6,419 nt of DNA from assembly GCA_028709565.1 (NCBI GenBank), contig JAQVWU010000179.1:1-6419 (forward strand). Direction: 5' to 3'. The DNA comes from Eubacteriales bacterium (GTDB taxonomy: Bacteria > Bacillota > Clostridia > Oscillospirales > CAG-272). Both the position numbers and the translations under genes were made by a program. This document shows positions 1 to 6,272 of this stretch, piece by piece (position 1 is the first letter of the stretch; every line of letters begins with the position of its first letter). The notes beneath the pieces were generated by a model. That model was not told the origin of the DNA. It ran no database searches and saw only the letters and a list, made by a program, of their open reading frames with translations.

Positions 1-213
1 AATTCCGAGTAGCTATTGGACTTCGACTTGTAATGCAGTCTTATCCTTGCTTACAGCCTGATGTGATTTCTGTTCGTCAGACCAGAGATTTGCCTACACC
101 TTCCTTCAGATTCCATCTCACGATGGACACCCTTGGTGTTCGGCTATGTCCTTCCCACTACTAGGGCGGACTAGGGACTTTCACCCACTAGATTGCGCCC
201 ATGCTGGGCGCAC
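1..213 (-). mobile_element. Group IIC intron, 5' part (domain I), truncated by window edge
   Basis: Read on the minus strand from 213 downward, the sequence begins GTGCGCCCAGCATGGGCG and soon after has GGGTGAAAGTCCC. Further on come AAGGGTGTCC, GATGGAATCTGAAGGAAG, GGCAAATCTCTGGTCTGA, GACTGCATTACAAGTC and GAAGTCC. These blocks, in this order, match what I remember of domain I of the Oceanobacillus iheyensis group IIC intron of known crystal structure, so this is a self-splicing ribozyme and retroelement. The 5' boundary is sharp at 213 because group II introns start with GTGYG. The intron runs off the left edge, so domains II-VI and any reverse transcriptase/maturase gene (normally in domain IV) are not visible. 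It is oriented like the operon to its right and sits just past that operon's terminator. Class C is judged from remembered similarity and insertion context. Confidence 0.88.
31..34 (-). other. Putative EBS1 of the group IIC intron
   Basis: On the minus strand the motif GCATTACAAG lies at the place where the O. iheyensis IIC intron carries its exon-binding site 1, shortly before the GAAGTCC segment. The four bases ATTA here are perfectly complementary to TAAT, the last four bases of the 5' exon (complement of 214-217). Four base pairs alone are weak evidence. The matching position in the domain I layout makes the assignment reasonable. Confidence 0.5.
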
Positions 214-216
214 ATT

Positions 217-247
217 AAAAAAAGCGCCCCGCAGGAACGCTCTTTTT
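217..247 (-). terminator. Intrinsic terminator of the FAD-Rieske / four-helix-bundle operon and intron target
   Basis: On the minus strand the arm AAAAAGAGCGTTCC (247-234) pairs with GGGGCGCTTTTTTT (230-217) around a three-base TGC loop. This gives a 14-bp stem with three G-U wobbles and a run of seven U at its 3' side. The C-A mismatches on the plus strand mean it folds well only as minus-strand RNA, so it terminates leftward transcription. It starts 15 bases after the stop of the gene at 263-694. The intron starts four bases after the stem, at 213. Confidence 0.87.
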
Positions 248-262
248 CTGGTATAATATCAT

Positions 263-694
263 TTATAAATATTCAAGCAGCACGCTCATGAAATTCTGTT
301 CCGTCCTGACCAATTCTTTTGCCAGACTCACACTTTTCTCTGAAGCCGCTTTGTATTTATTGAGATATTTACTGACCGATTTAATCCCCATATTACAGCC
401 GTCAATCATAATATCGGCAATTTTACGGGTATCGTCATTCATCATCAGTTTCACTTCCGTACTTATCCATGAATAAGCTTTTGCCATAGCAGGCGGGTCC
501 TTTTCCCCCTCATTATATTCATTTAACATTTGGTGACATTCGTCACCGATTTTAATATGCTTATCATTGTATGCGTCAATAACAGATTTAAGCTTATCGT
601 TGGCAATAAAAGGCTGAACCTGTTCCATGCTGTTTGTAGCCGATTTACACCCTGCGTTGCATTCCCTCAAAAGAAAAACAGTATCTTCTTTCAT
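263..694 (-). CDS. Small four-helix-bundle protein, ferritin-like / DUF2383-like
   Basis: A 143-residue protein without signal peptide or membrane segment, almost wholly amphipathic helix. Four helices are expected at about residues 3-27, 32-59, 69-96 and 98-140. The layout resembles the PA2169/DUF2383 ferritin-like group, and versions with the N-terminal ECNAGCK motif and the central DGCNMGI motif are common in Clostridia. Four cysteines (C12, C16, C53, C100) and H46/H54 could bind metal or form disulfides, but I do not see the paired ExxH motifs of classic diiron ferritins. The ATG is the first possible start because an in-frame TAA lies two codons upstream. The AGAGAGG ribosome site (713-719) is unusually far away, about 18 bases. 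It is the second gene of an operon, 37 bp after the FAD-Rieske gene, followed by a strong terminator. The biochemical role is unknown; a stress or metal function is only a guess. Confidence 0.82.
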   Translation of the reverse strand: MKEDTVFLLRECNAGCKSATNSMEQVQPFIANDKLKSVIDAYNDKHIKIGDECHQMLNEYNEGEKDPPAMAKAYSWISTEVKLMMNDDTRKIADIMIDGCNMGIKSVSKYLNKYKAASEKSVSLAKELVRTEQNFMSVLLEYL

Positions 695-731
695 ATTTTA
701 TATTGTATATATCCTCTCTGTTTGTTTTATT

Positions 732-2207
732 TTAATCTTCATTTTTAATTTTGTATCCGCCCAATAACGGAGATTGGGCCGGGTTGTCTAGTAAATTCCC
801 TTTATAGTCGAACCGTGAGCCGTGGCAGGGGCAATCCCAGCTTTTTTCATCCGGATTCCATTCCAGCTGACAGCCCAGGTGGGGGCACTTGACTTCGATA
901 AAATGCGGGTGTCCCGTGTCGTCTTTATATACGCCGATCTTTTTTTCGTTGTAATCGATAATGCCCCCGTGTCCGTTTTCGATATGACTTATATGCTCCT
1001 TAGGCACATAAAAATACATCTTTACCTGTCCCTTTACCGCCTGTTTACCCTCTTCAAAGAGCACATTGAGCGACGCGGAGGGTTTGAATCTGTTTGGGGA
1101 AAAGACCTCTTCATATTCGCTCTTTCCGCGGGTGATAAGGTCCGATATTATCATCGCCGACACCATTGACGATGTCATACCCCATTTCTGAAAGCCGGTG
1201 GCGACATACCAGCCGGGGGTGGCCGATGAATACCTGCCTATATATGGCACGCCGTCGACGGTCATGCAGTCCTGCGCCGACCAGCATGCCGTCTCAACGC
1301 TGTCCGGATAATATTCCTTTGCCTTTTGCCGCAATAAATTATATATGCCGCCGTCGCTGTTCTCTCCCGTTCTGTGTCCCCCTCCGCCCAGCAACAGACT
1401 GCTGCCGTTATCGCGGAACGACAGCCCTCCGCTCCCGATGCCGAGATACATCCCGTCAAGGCGCGCGGTCTTTTCAAGGGCGATAACATACGACCGTTCC
1501 TGATGCATACGCAGAAAATAATAACCGGGTACATTTATAAAGGGATAATGGGCGGCAAAAACGATATGCGAAGCCGTTATCGTTCCGTTATCGGTGATTA
1601 TTTTATTTTCTTCAACTGTTTTTACGCGTGTGTTCTCATATATCTCTATCGGCTTGGAAATCGCCTCGAGGAATTTCAGCGGATGGAACTGCGCCTGATC
1701 ACGAAACACCACGGCGCCGGCAACCTCAAAGGGCAAAGCGGTTGTCGTTGTAAAGTCAGCGGGGATGCCCAAACTTTGCGCGGCTTCGGTTTCTTCTATT
1801 AACGGTTCGCTGTTTTTCTTCGAATATAAAAAGGCGGACCTGGTTTCCAGCCGGCAGTCGATATTTTCCCGGCTGATAATATTCCGGTATTCCGTGACCG
1901 CCCTTTGATTGGCTTCGGCATACTGCCGCGCCTGTTCCTTGCCGAATTGCGCAATCAGCTTATGGTATATCAGGTTATGCTGTGATGTTATTTTTGCGGT
2001 TGTGTTTTTTGTCTGACCGCTGCCTATGCGGGAAGCTTCCAAAATTATCGGGTTATATCCTATTTTCTTTAAGCTGTAGGCTATCAGCACCCCCGCCATA
2101 CCCGCGCCGATTATAGCGATATCCGCGCTTATATTGCCATGCAGCGTCTCACGGGACGGTATTTGCGTGTCCCTGCTCCAAACAGATTCCATAATTGCAC
2201 CTGCCAT
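732..2207 (-). CDS. FAD-dependent oxidoreductase with C-terminal Rieske [2Fe-2S] domain (YhfW-like)
   Basis: A 491-residue cytoplasmic flavoprotein. The DAO-type FAD domain begins with a Rossmann motif, IIGAGMAG at about 32-39, ending in the acidic ILEA at 55-58. The late FAD-contacting segment is near 334-345 (YVATGFQKWGMT). A Rieske domain occupies about 395-485. It has C441-x-H443-x-G-C446 and C459-P-C461-H462-G-S. C441, H443, C459 and H462 are the cluster ligands, and C446 with C461 is the disulfide pair of cytochrome bc1/b6f-type Rieske proteins. The architecture and length fit the Bacillus YhfW family. The substrate is unknown; electrons probably pass between a bound substrate, FAD and the cluster. 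The start is uncertain: ATG 2205-2207 has GGAAG 11 bases upstream, whereas ATG 2190-2192 (residue 6) has AGGTG five bases upstream and gives the MESVWSRDTQ start that better fits relatives. It is the first gene of a minus-strand operon. Confidence 0.93.
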   Translation of the reverse strand: MAGAIMESVWSRDTQIPSRETLHGNISADIAIIGAGMAGVLIAYSLKKIGYNPIILEASRIGSGQTKNTTAKITSQHNLIYHKLIAQFGKEQARQYAEANQRAVTEYRNIISRENIDCRLETRSAFLYSKKNSEPLIEETEAAQSLGIPADFTTTTALPFEVAGAVVFRDQAQFHPLKFLEAISKPIEIYENTRVKTVEENKIITDNGTITASHIVFAAHYPFINVPGYYFLRMHQERSYVIALEKTARLDGMYLGIGSGGLSFRDNGSSLLLGGGGHRTGENSDGGIYNLLRQKAKEYYPDSVETACWSAQDCMTVDGVPYIGRYSSATPGWYVATGFQKWGMTSSMVSAMIISDLITRGKSEYEEVFSPNRFKPSASLNVLFEEGKQAVKGQVKMYFYVPKEHISHIENGHGGIIDYNEKKIGVYKDDTGHPHFIEVKCPHLGCQLEWNPDEKSWDCPCHGSRFDYKGNLLDNPAQSPLLGGYKIKNED

Positions 2208-2249
2208 TTTAATTTATACTTCCGTTAATTATTATTTCTTATCATGCCG

Positions 2250-2278
2250 ATTATATTTACACCGCGTTCAAAAAAACA
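2250..2278 (-). promoter_or_regulatory. Candidate sigma-A promoter for the FAD-Rieske operon
   Basis: On the minus strand a perfect TATAAT (complement of 2250-2255) lies about 43 bases before the first possible start of the FAD-Rieske gene. The segment 17 bases upstream is TGTTTT (complement of 2273-2278), a poor -35 box, and no extended -10 TG is present. The -10 is convincing and the -35 is not, so the promoter may be weak or need an activator. It is back to back with the promoter of the binding-protein gene. Confidence 0.5.
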
Positions 2279-2298
2279 GCTTTTCACATCGGAAACTA

Positions 2299-2327
2299 TT
2301 GCCAAATACAGAAATATGAATTATAAT
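2299..2327 (+). promoter_or_regulatory. Sigma-A promoter for the solute-binding lipoprotein gene
   Basis: TTGCCA (2299-2304, five of six matches to TTGACA), a 17-base spacer and a perfect TATAAT (2322-2327) form a near-consensus vegetative promoter. Transcription should start near 2334, leaving a leader of about 55 bases before the ATG at 2389, with AAAGGAG at 2371-2377. The strength of the match suggests substantial basal expression. Confidence 0.75.
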
Positions 2328-2388
2328 ACAGTTAATAACATAATTTTGGAACCAGGCAGGGGTATTAACCAAAGGAGTTAAGATTCAA

Positions 2389-3870
2389 ATGAAAAAACTA
2401 ACGGCCGTATTTATTTCCGCGCTTTTAATGACTCTGTTTTTATCCTGTTCGGATAACATCGAAAAAGAAACTTCGGGCATCATCGAGACCGAAGAAACCG
2501 TCGCTGTCGATACCGCACCTCCCGAATATTCAACCCCCGGAAAAAAATACGACGGCGCCGAATTTGTTGTCGCCGCCGTGGATTATGTCTCAAGCGGCAC
2601 GCCGGGCAAATGGGTGGCAACAAGCTATTGCGAGGCTTTTGCGGCCGAACAGAACGGGGATCCGCTAAACGACGCGATCTATCTGCGCAACCGGACGGTT
2701 GAAGAAACGCTGGAGGTTGAGCTTACCGTCTATTCGCTGAGCAGCTTCGCCAATGCCGCCAACGACTTCAAAAAAACTGTGCTCGCCGCTGATGATGTTA
2801 TCGACTACGCGCTCATCAACGTCTCAAATCTGCCCTCTCTGCTCGGTACCGATATGCTAACCGACCTGTATAGCCTGGATGTGGACTTTTCACGCAGCTA
2901 TTGGGACCAAAATTCGGTCGGTGAGCTGGAGCTGTTCGGCACCCTCTATGCCGTCACCGGAGATATAAGTTTATATTCAGCATACGCGCCCATCACCTAT
3001 TTCTTCAATAAGAATCTTACGGAGGAATACGCGCTCGGGGACCCTTATGATAAAGTCCGCAGCGGCAGCTGGACCCTAGATGCTGCCTTTGAGATGAGCC
3101 GCAAGGTCGCAAAGGACCTAAACGGCAACGGCAAAACCGACATTGACGACAGTTTCGGTATGCTGTTTGAGTCGGCGTCGCTGGTATATATGGTGCGTTC
3201 CGGCGGAGTCCGTCTGACCCAAAAGGATTCGGAAGGAATCCCTCAGATTACCGTCAATACCGAACGCACGTCAAGGCTTGTCGAACTGTGCGTGCCCTTT
3301 CTCAACGATAAAGCCACCAATATATTAGCCGGAAATTATACCGGATACGACAATACCTTCACCGATCTTATGCTGCCCATGTTTATTGACAACCGCGCGC
3401 TTTTCTATAATAACCAGATGCTCGTTGCCCTTAACCTGCGCAACATGAACGCCGATTTCGGCGTGCTCCCTCCTCCCAAATATGACGCGGCTCAGGAGAA
3501 CTACTATTGCCCCGTCAGCGACTGGTGGGCAACCTTTGTAGTGGTTCCCGTTACCAACGGCAGCCCCGAAATGACCTCACATGTGATCGACGCTGCCGCC
3601 TATTATTCGCAGCAGCTCGTCCGGCCGGCCTATATAGACACCACCGTTCTAAACAAAACCCTGCGCGACGAGGATTCGGTCGAAATGGTGGAACTGATTT
3701 TCGCCAACCGCATCTATGACCTCGGTTCATTTTACAATTGGGGCAATATAAACGGCATGTTTGCCAATTTAGCCTCCGGCAACAATACCGGTTTCGCCTC
3801 AGCTTATGCCTCCGCCGAAACCAAAATCCGGACAGAGCTTGACAAAACCATAACCGCGCTCATGAAATAA
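2389..3870 (+). CDS. Extracellular solute-binding lipoprotein (family 1-like, probable carbohydrate ABC binding protein)
   Basis: A 493-residue secreted protein. Residues 1-20 are a lipoprotein signal peptide: KK near the start, a hydrophobic core, then FLSC with the lipidated Cys at 20 (F at -3 is slightly atypical). An acidic/Thr-rich linker runs from about 21 to 52, and the mature binding fold starts near YDGAEFVV (54-61). DLNGNGKTDIDD (243-254) is an EF-hand-like Ca2+ loop with D/N at positions 1, 3, 5 and 12, as often seen in clostridial sugar-binding proteins. Trp-rich segments (about 379-380 and 451) and the C-terminal NRIYDLGSFYNWG (440-452) also fit that group. It would capture a solute, probably an oligosaccharide, at the outer face of the membrane. 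ATG has AAAGGAG 11 bases upstream. No permease or ATPase gene is adjacent: the next gene is convergent. It must therefore use a transporter encoded elsewhere or act as a sensor or adhesin. The ligand cannot be told from the sequence. Confidence 0.88.
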   Translation: MKKLTAVFISALLMTLFLSCSDNIEKETSGIIETEETVAVDTAPPEYSTPGKKYDGAEFVVAAVDYVSSGTPGKWVATSYCEAFAAEQNGDPLNDAIYLRNRTVEETLEVELTVYSLSSFANAANDFKKTVLAADDVIDYALINVSNLPSLLGTDMLTDLYSLDVDFSRSYWDQNSVGELELFGTLYAVTGDISLYSAYAPITYFFNKNLTEEYALGDPYDKVRSGSWTLDAAFEMSRKVAKDLNGNGKTDIDDSFGMLFESASLVYMVRSGGVRLTQKDSEGIPQITVNTERTSRLVELCVPFLNDKATNILAGNYTGYDNTFTDLMLPMFIDNRALFYNNQMLVALNLRNMNADFGVLPPPKYDAAQENYYCPVSDWWATFVVVPVTNGSPEMTSHVIDAAAYYSQQLVRPAYIDTTVLNKTLRDEDSVEMVELIFANRIYDLGSFYNWGNINGMFANLASGNNTGFASAYASAETKIRTELDKTITALMK

Positions 3871-3903
3871 AACAATACGTTAAATTTTACCCAGACAAAG
3901 CGC

Positions 3904-3934
3904 AAAGACCGTCTCGTTAATATGGACGGTCTTT
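3904..3934. terminator. Bidirectional intrinsic terminator between convergent genes
   Basis: AAAGACCGTC (3904-3913) and GACGGTCTTT (3925-3934) form a perfect 10-bp stem with an 11-base loop. The A-run on one side and T-run on the other let it work in both directions. It lies 34 bases after the stop of the binding-protein gene and 12 bases past the stop of the convergent amidase gene. The T-tracts are short (TTT then CTGTT on the plus strand), so efficiency is uncertain. Confidence 0.8.
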
Positions 3935-3945
3935 CTGTTGCCTGA

Positions 3946-4428
3946 TTAATATCGCACACCGAGTATGTGCAGGTAACGTATGCGCTGATAATTATAGGTG
4001 TCCAGCCCGCGGTCAAGGGAGTCGTCCGTGTGGGTGGACACCAGCGGTGTCCACCTGGTGTAACCGGTTATTATCAGTGTGTGATAGAACACGCCGTCAC
4101 CCCGTCCGAGTTGTATGATATCTCCCATTTGCACATCGGAAGCCTGAACCTCGGCGGCAAAGGGACCCACGCCCTTGTTTGATGTCATAAAATTAAAGAA
4201 ATAAGCAACCCCCGTCCAGGCGGGCGCACGGTTGCCGCTGCTTATGTAATACCAGCCGAATGTCGGCGTATAGTTCATTTGTCCGCTTCCCGCATAAACA
4301 CACTGTGAAATAAAGTTGGTACAGTCTCCGCCCAGACCCTTAAAATTCAGATAGGCCGGATTGCGCGAGAGCGCCCATTTTTGCGCGTAATCGACCGCGC
4401 GGGAGCGGTTATATTCCCTGATTGACAT
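3946..4428 (-). CDS. Amidase_6-type papain-fold hydrolase (putative amidase domain protein)
   Basis: A 160-residue protein that is one complete Amidase_6 (PF12671-type) domain. It opens with YNRSRAVDYAQKWA (6-19) and RNPAYLNF (22-29), then GGDCTNFISQC (33-43), whose C36 is the expected catalytic nucleophile. MGDIIQL (101-107) precedes YHTLIITG (115-122) with H116 as the likely base, and STHTDD (131-136) completes the conserved core. This matches NlpC/P60-like cysteine peptidases and amidases, some acting on cell-wall peptides. There is no signal peptide or membrane anchor, so the protein is either cytoplasmic or leaves by another route; many relatives have an exporting N-terminal extension. 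The start is well supported: GGAGG (complement of 4435-4439) six bases before ATG. It is monocistronic, convergent with the binding-protein gene and divergent from the sigma gene. The actual substrate is unknown. Confidence 0.9.
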   Translation of the reverse strand: MSIREYNRSRAVDYAQKWALSRNPAYLNFKGLGGDCTNFISQCVYAGSGQMNYTPTFGWYYISSGNRAPAWTGVAYFFNFMTSNKGVGPFAAEVQASDVQMGDIIQLGRGDGVFYHTLIITGYTRWTPLVSTHTDDSLDRGLDTYNYQRIRYLHILGVRY

Positions 4429-4441
4429 ATACAGCCTCCGT

Positions 4442-4468
4442 TATATTAAATACTGTTTATTTAATATA
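4442..4468. repeat. Perfect 11-bp inverted repeat, candidate operator
   Basis: TATATTAAATA (4442-4452) and TATTTAATATA (4458-4468) are exact inverse complements separated by five bases (CTGTT). The dyad starts 14 bases upstream of the amidase ATG, just beyond its ribosome binding site, in the promoter/leader region. It could be a regulator binding site or a weak RNA hairpin. The surroundings are very AT-rich, which raises the chance of fortuitous symmetry. I see no clear -10/-35 pair for either flanking gene in 4429-4572. The best scraps are a minus-strand TTGTAT (complement of 4472-4477) and a plus-strand TATAAA at 4481-4486. Confidence 0.45.
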
Positions 4469-4572
4469 TTAATACAAAGCTATAAAAATTATTAAAATAA
4501 CCTAACTTTTTTGTTTTTCCGGCACTGTAAGTGTGTGATCATCATTAATTGTTTTAGATTCAGGAGGCATCT

Positions 4573-5298
4573 GTGAAAGATCAAAACATCATTCTTCATT
4601 ATGTAGAACCTATTTTTCATTTTTGTTTGAAGCGTGTAAATAACCGCGCCGACGCCGAGGATCTTGCGGGCGAAATCATGCTTCATGTGTTGGACGGGAT
4701 TCGCAGATATGACATCACATCGGCGGACGCGTGGGTGTGGCGGGTCGCGCACAATCGTTACGCCCGGTTTTGCGCGGCGCGGAAGAACAAAGCCGAAATA
4801 TCCGGCGCATTCATCCCCGACCTTATCGGCGATTATGACACCGTCGATGAGAATTTGTTTGACAACGCATATGAATCGGTTTTTCGCTGTCTTCACACCC
4901 TCGCGTCCGAGTATAAAAACATTTTGGTGGATCACTATATCGGCGGCATGTCCTATAAAACGCTTGCCGAACGATACGCGCTGCCCGAGACTACGATTAA
5001 ATGGCGGCTCAACGTAAGCCGTGAAAAGATCAGAAACAGAATTAAAACCGACACAACGGGGGAAGGCAAAATGGATAAAACGAATAAGATCTATAAACGC
5101 GTCAATTGGCAGACATCATCCTGCAACGGTTCGATGGACCCGGGGGCATATTTGTCGAATCAGGTTGCCCGCGCAATCTGCGAAGCGGCTTATGAAAAAC
5201 CGCTGGGTATCGAAGAGATAAGTCTCAAAACGGGGCTTCCGACGATGTATATTGAGGACGCGCTGCCGCATCTGATTTACGGCGATGCAATCAAATAA
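4573..5298 (+). CDS. ECF-like RNA polymerase sigma factor with extra C-terminal helix-turn-helix domain (truncated by in-frame stop)
   Basis: A 241-residue product. The sigma-70 region 2 spans about 9-72, with DAEDLAGEI (27-35) for core binding and AWVWRVAHNRYARF (53-66) matching the -10-recognising part. Region 4 spans about 104-157, with a helix-turn-helix at 126-150 (MSYKTLAERYALPETTIKWRL) expected to read the -35 element. After a linker, CNGSMDPGAYL (184-194) leads into a second winged-helix-like unit (about 195-240: ICEAAYEKPLGIEEISLKTG). This is the layout of long clostridial sigma factors of roughly 500 residues. The start is GTG 4573-4575 with AGGAGG (4562-4567) five bases upstream. 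The frame remains coding-like straight through the TAA at 5296-5298, so this is probably the N-terminal part of a broken gene. Regions 2 and 4 are intact and could still function. No anti-sigma factor is visible. Confidence 0.85.
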   Translation: MKDQNIILHYVEPIFHFCLKRVNNRADAEDLAGEIMLHVLDGIRRYDITSADAWVWRVAHNRYARFCAARKNKAEISGAFIPDLIGDYDTVDENLFDNAYESVFRCLHTLASEYKNILVDHYIGGMSYKTLAERYALPETTIKWRLNVSREKIRNRIKTDTTGEGKMDKTNKIYKRVNWQTSSCNGSMDPGAYLSNQVARAICEAAYEKPLGIEEISLKTGLPTMYIEDALPHLIYGDAIK

Positions 5299-6173
5299 AC
5301 CGGAAATAAATACGCCGCTGATTTTATAGTCCTGCGGCTGAAAGACAAAGCACAAATGGAAAAACAGTTTTTGCCCATAATCAGTGCTATAGCCGATTAT
5401 TACGAAAAACTGTTTGCCGATTGCAAAAATGCCGTTGAATCCGCCGGTTTTTGGGGTCACGATTTCGGAATAAAACGGCTTGGATACATCGCGCTCCCTC
5501 TTTCGCTGCGAAGCAGGTCAGAAATATAAAAAATAATATACCATCCCTCACAAACGGTCCGTACCCTCCCCGCAGGGACGGCGGATACGGCTGGTTTATC
5601 GTTGAGGAATCAACGGATGAAAGCGACAGCGGAAGCGGGTATATGTCCGGCTGCAATGTTGCCGGTGATCAGTCAGACTGTATTTACTTGTTTAATATAA
5701 GAAAATATATGAATGACAATATCTATCAAAACGGCACAATGTGGCTTTATGCCAATAAAATCGTTGAAAGGTGCGCATATGGCGTAATAACCGACGGAAT
5801 TTTAACCAACGATGACCTTGTAAGACTTCTGCAGCTGAATCTGATTGTAAAATCCGACACAAGATATGTACTCAATTTTGCCTGCTTCACCCGAGAACAA
5901 TTTGCCGCCTTTGCGGGATTGTTCAGCGCCGAAGACGAAAAGTTCGCCGCCATACTCACCGAACTGATATTGAGTATAAAAAAGAGTTTTGTAAGCTTCG
6001 TTCCCAAACGGCTGGACGGTCAGATCAATCAATGGATTTCCTGCTTTATTCACAGTATAATCGGTTATGTCAGCGATGAACTCATTTCAAGAGGTGTTCT
6101 TGAAAAGCCGGATGACGAAAAGCCATTGACAAACGGCGTGTTCCATGTCAAAGGCGATTATATAAACGTATAA
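5299..6173 (+). pseudogene. Detached C-terminal part of the sigma-factor gene (stop codon plus frameshift)
   Basis: Immediately after the TAA at 5296-5298 the same frame reads TGNKYAADFIVLRLKDK and continues to RLGYIALPLSLR, ending near 5510. The reading then resumes one frame earlier at 5511 as KQVRNIKNNIPSL, PYPPRRDGGYGWFIVEES and onward to a TAA at 6171-6173. One missing base in CTGCGAAGCAG (for example CGAAAG become CGAAG, 5509-5513) explains the switch. Together with 4573-5298 this restores an uninterrupted protein of about 533 residues. The region carries GYMSGCN, several helical stretches and a late KRLDGQINQW, but no transmembrane segment. In clostridial relatives this part follows the sigma and helix-turn-helix parts directly; it may be a sensory or regulatory domain. 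No ribosome site precedes the internal ATG at 5356 or the in-frame ATG after the shift, so independent expression is unlikely. Sequencing error at the deletion cannot be excluded. Confidence 0.75.
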
Positions 6174-6215
6174 TAATATTGCATTTTCCCGTTAATGCTT
6201 AAATTATTGCTTGAA

Positions 6216-6244
6216 TTGTAAATGCAAATGCCATATGATATAAT
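6216..6244 (+). promoter_or_regulatory. Sigma-A promoter for the response-regulator gene
   Basis: TTGTAA (6216-6221), a 17-base spacer and a perfect TATAAT (6239-6244) form a good promoter, with a start expected near 6251. A second TATAAT occurs nine bases later (6248-6253) but has no -35 partner at the right distance. The promoter suggests the regulator gene is expressed independently of the broken sigma gene upstream. Confidence 0.65.
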
Positions 6245-6272
6245 TGATATAATGTCATGTGGGGTGATACCA

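Noticed and set aside
1262..1534. Open frames of 90-142 codons on both strands within 822-1802.
   Set aside because: They lie inside the FAD-Rieske gene in other frames, lack ribosome sites and show no recognisable protein pattern.
2331..2369. Short inverted repeat GTTAATA / TATTAAC in the leader of the binding-protein gene.
   Set aside because: Only seven AT-rich base pairs with a 25-base gap and no overlap with the ribosome site; too weak for a riboswitch or attenuator.
4492..4935. Minus-strand 147-codon frame across the start of the sigma gene.
   Set aside because: It is antisense to sigma region 2, crosses the AT-rich spacer and has no protein-like features.
5296..5298. Recoding of TAA as a sense codon, or programmed frameshifting near 5511.
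   Set aside because: TAA ends the other complete genes here in the normal way, and CTGCGAAGCAG has no slippery heptamer. Two independent lesions fit gene decay better.
5116..5656. Minus-strand open frames opposite the sigma gene and its C-terminal remnant.
   Set aside because: The plus strand gives recognisable, continuous protein there and the minus-strand frames look like random translations.
6173..6208. Possible terminator after the broken sigma gene (GCATT / AATGC with AT flanks).
   Set aside because: The stem has only five firm pairs plus an interrupted AT helix and no clear U-run.
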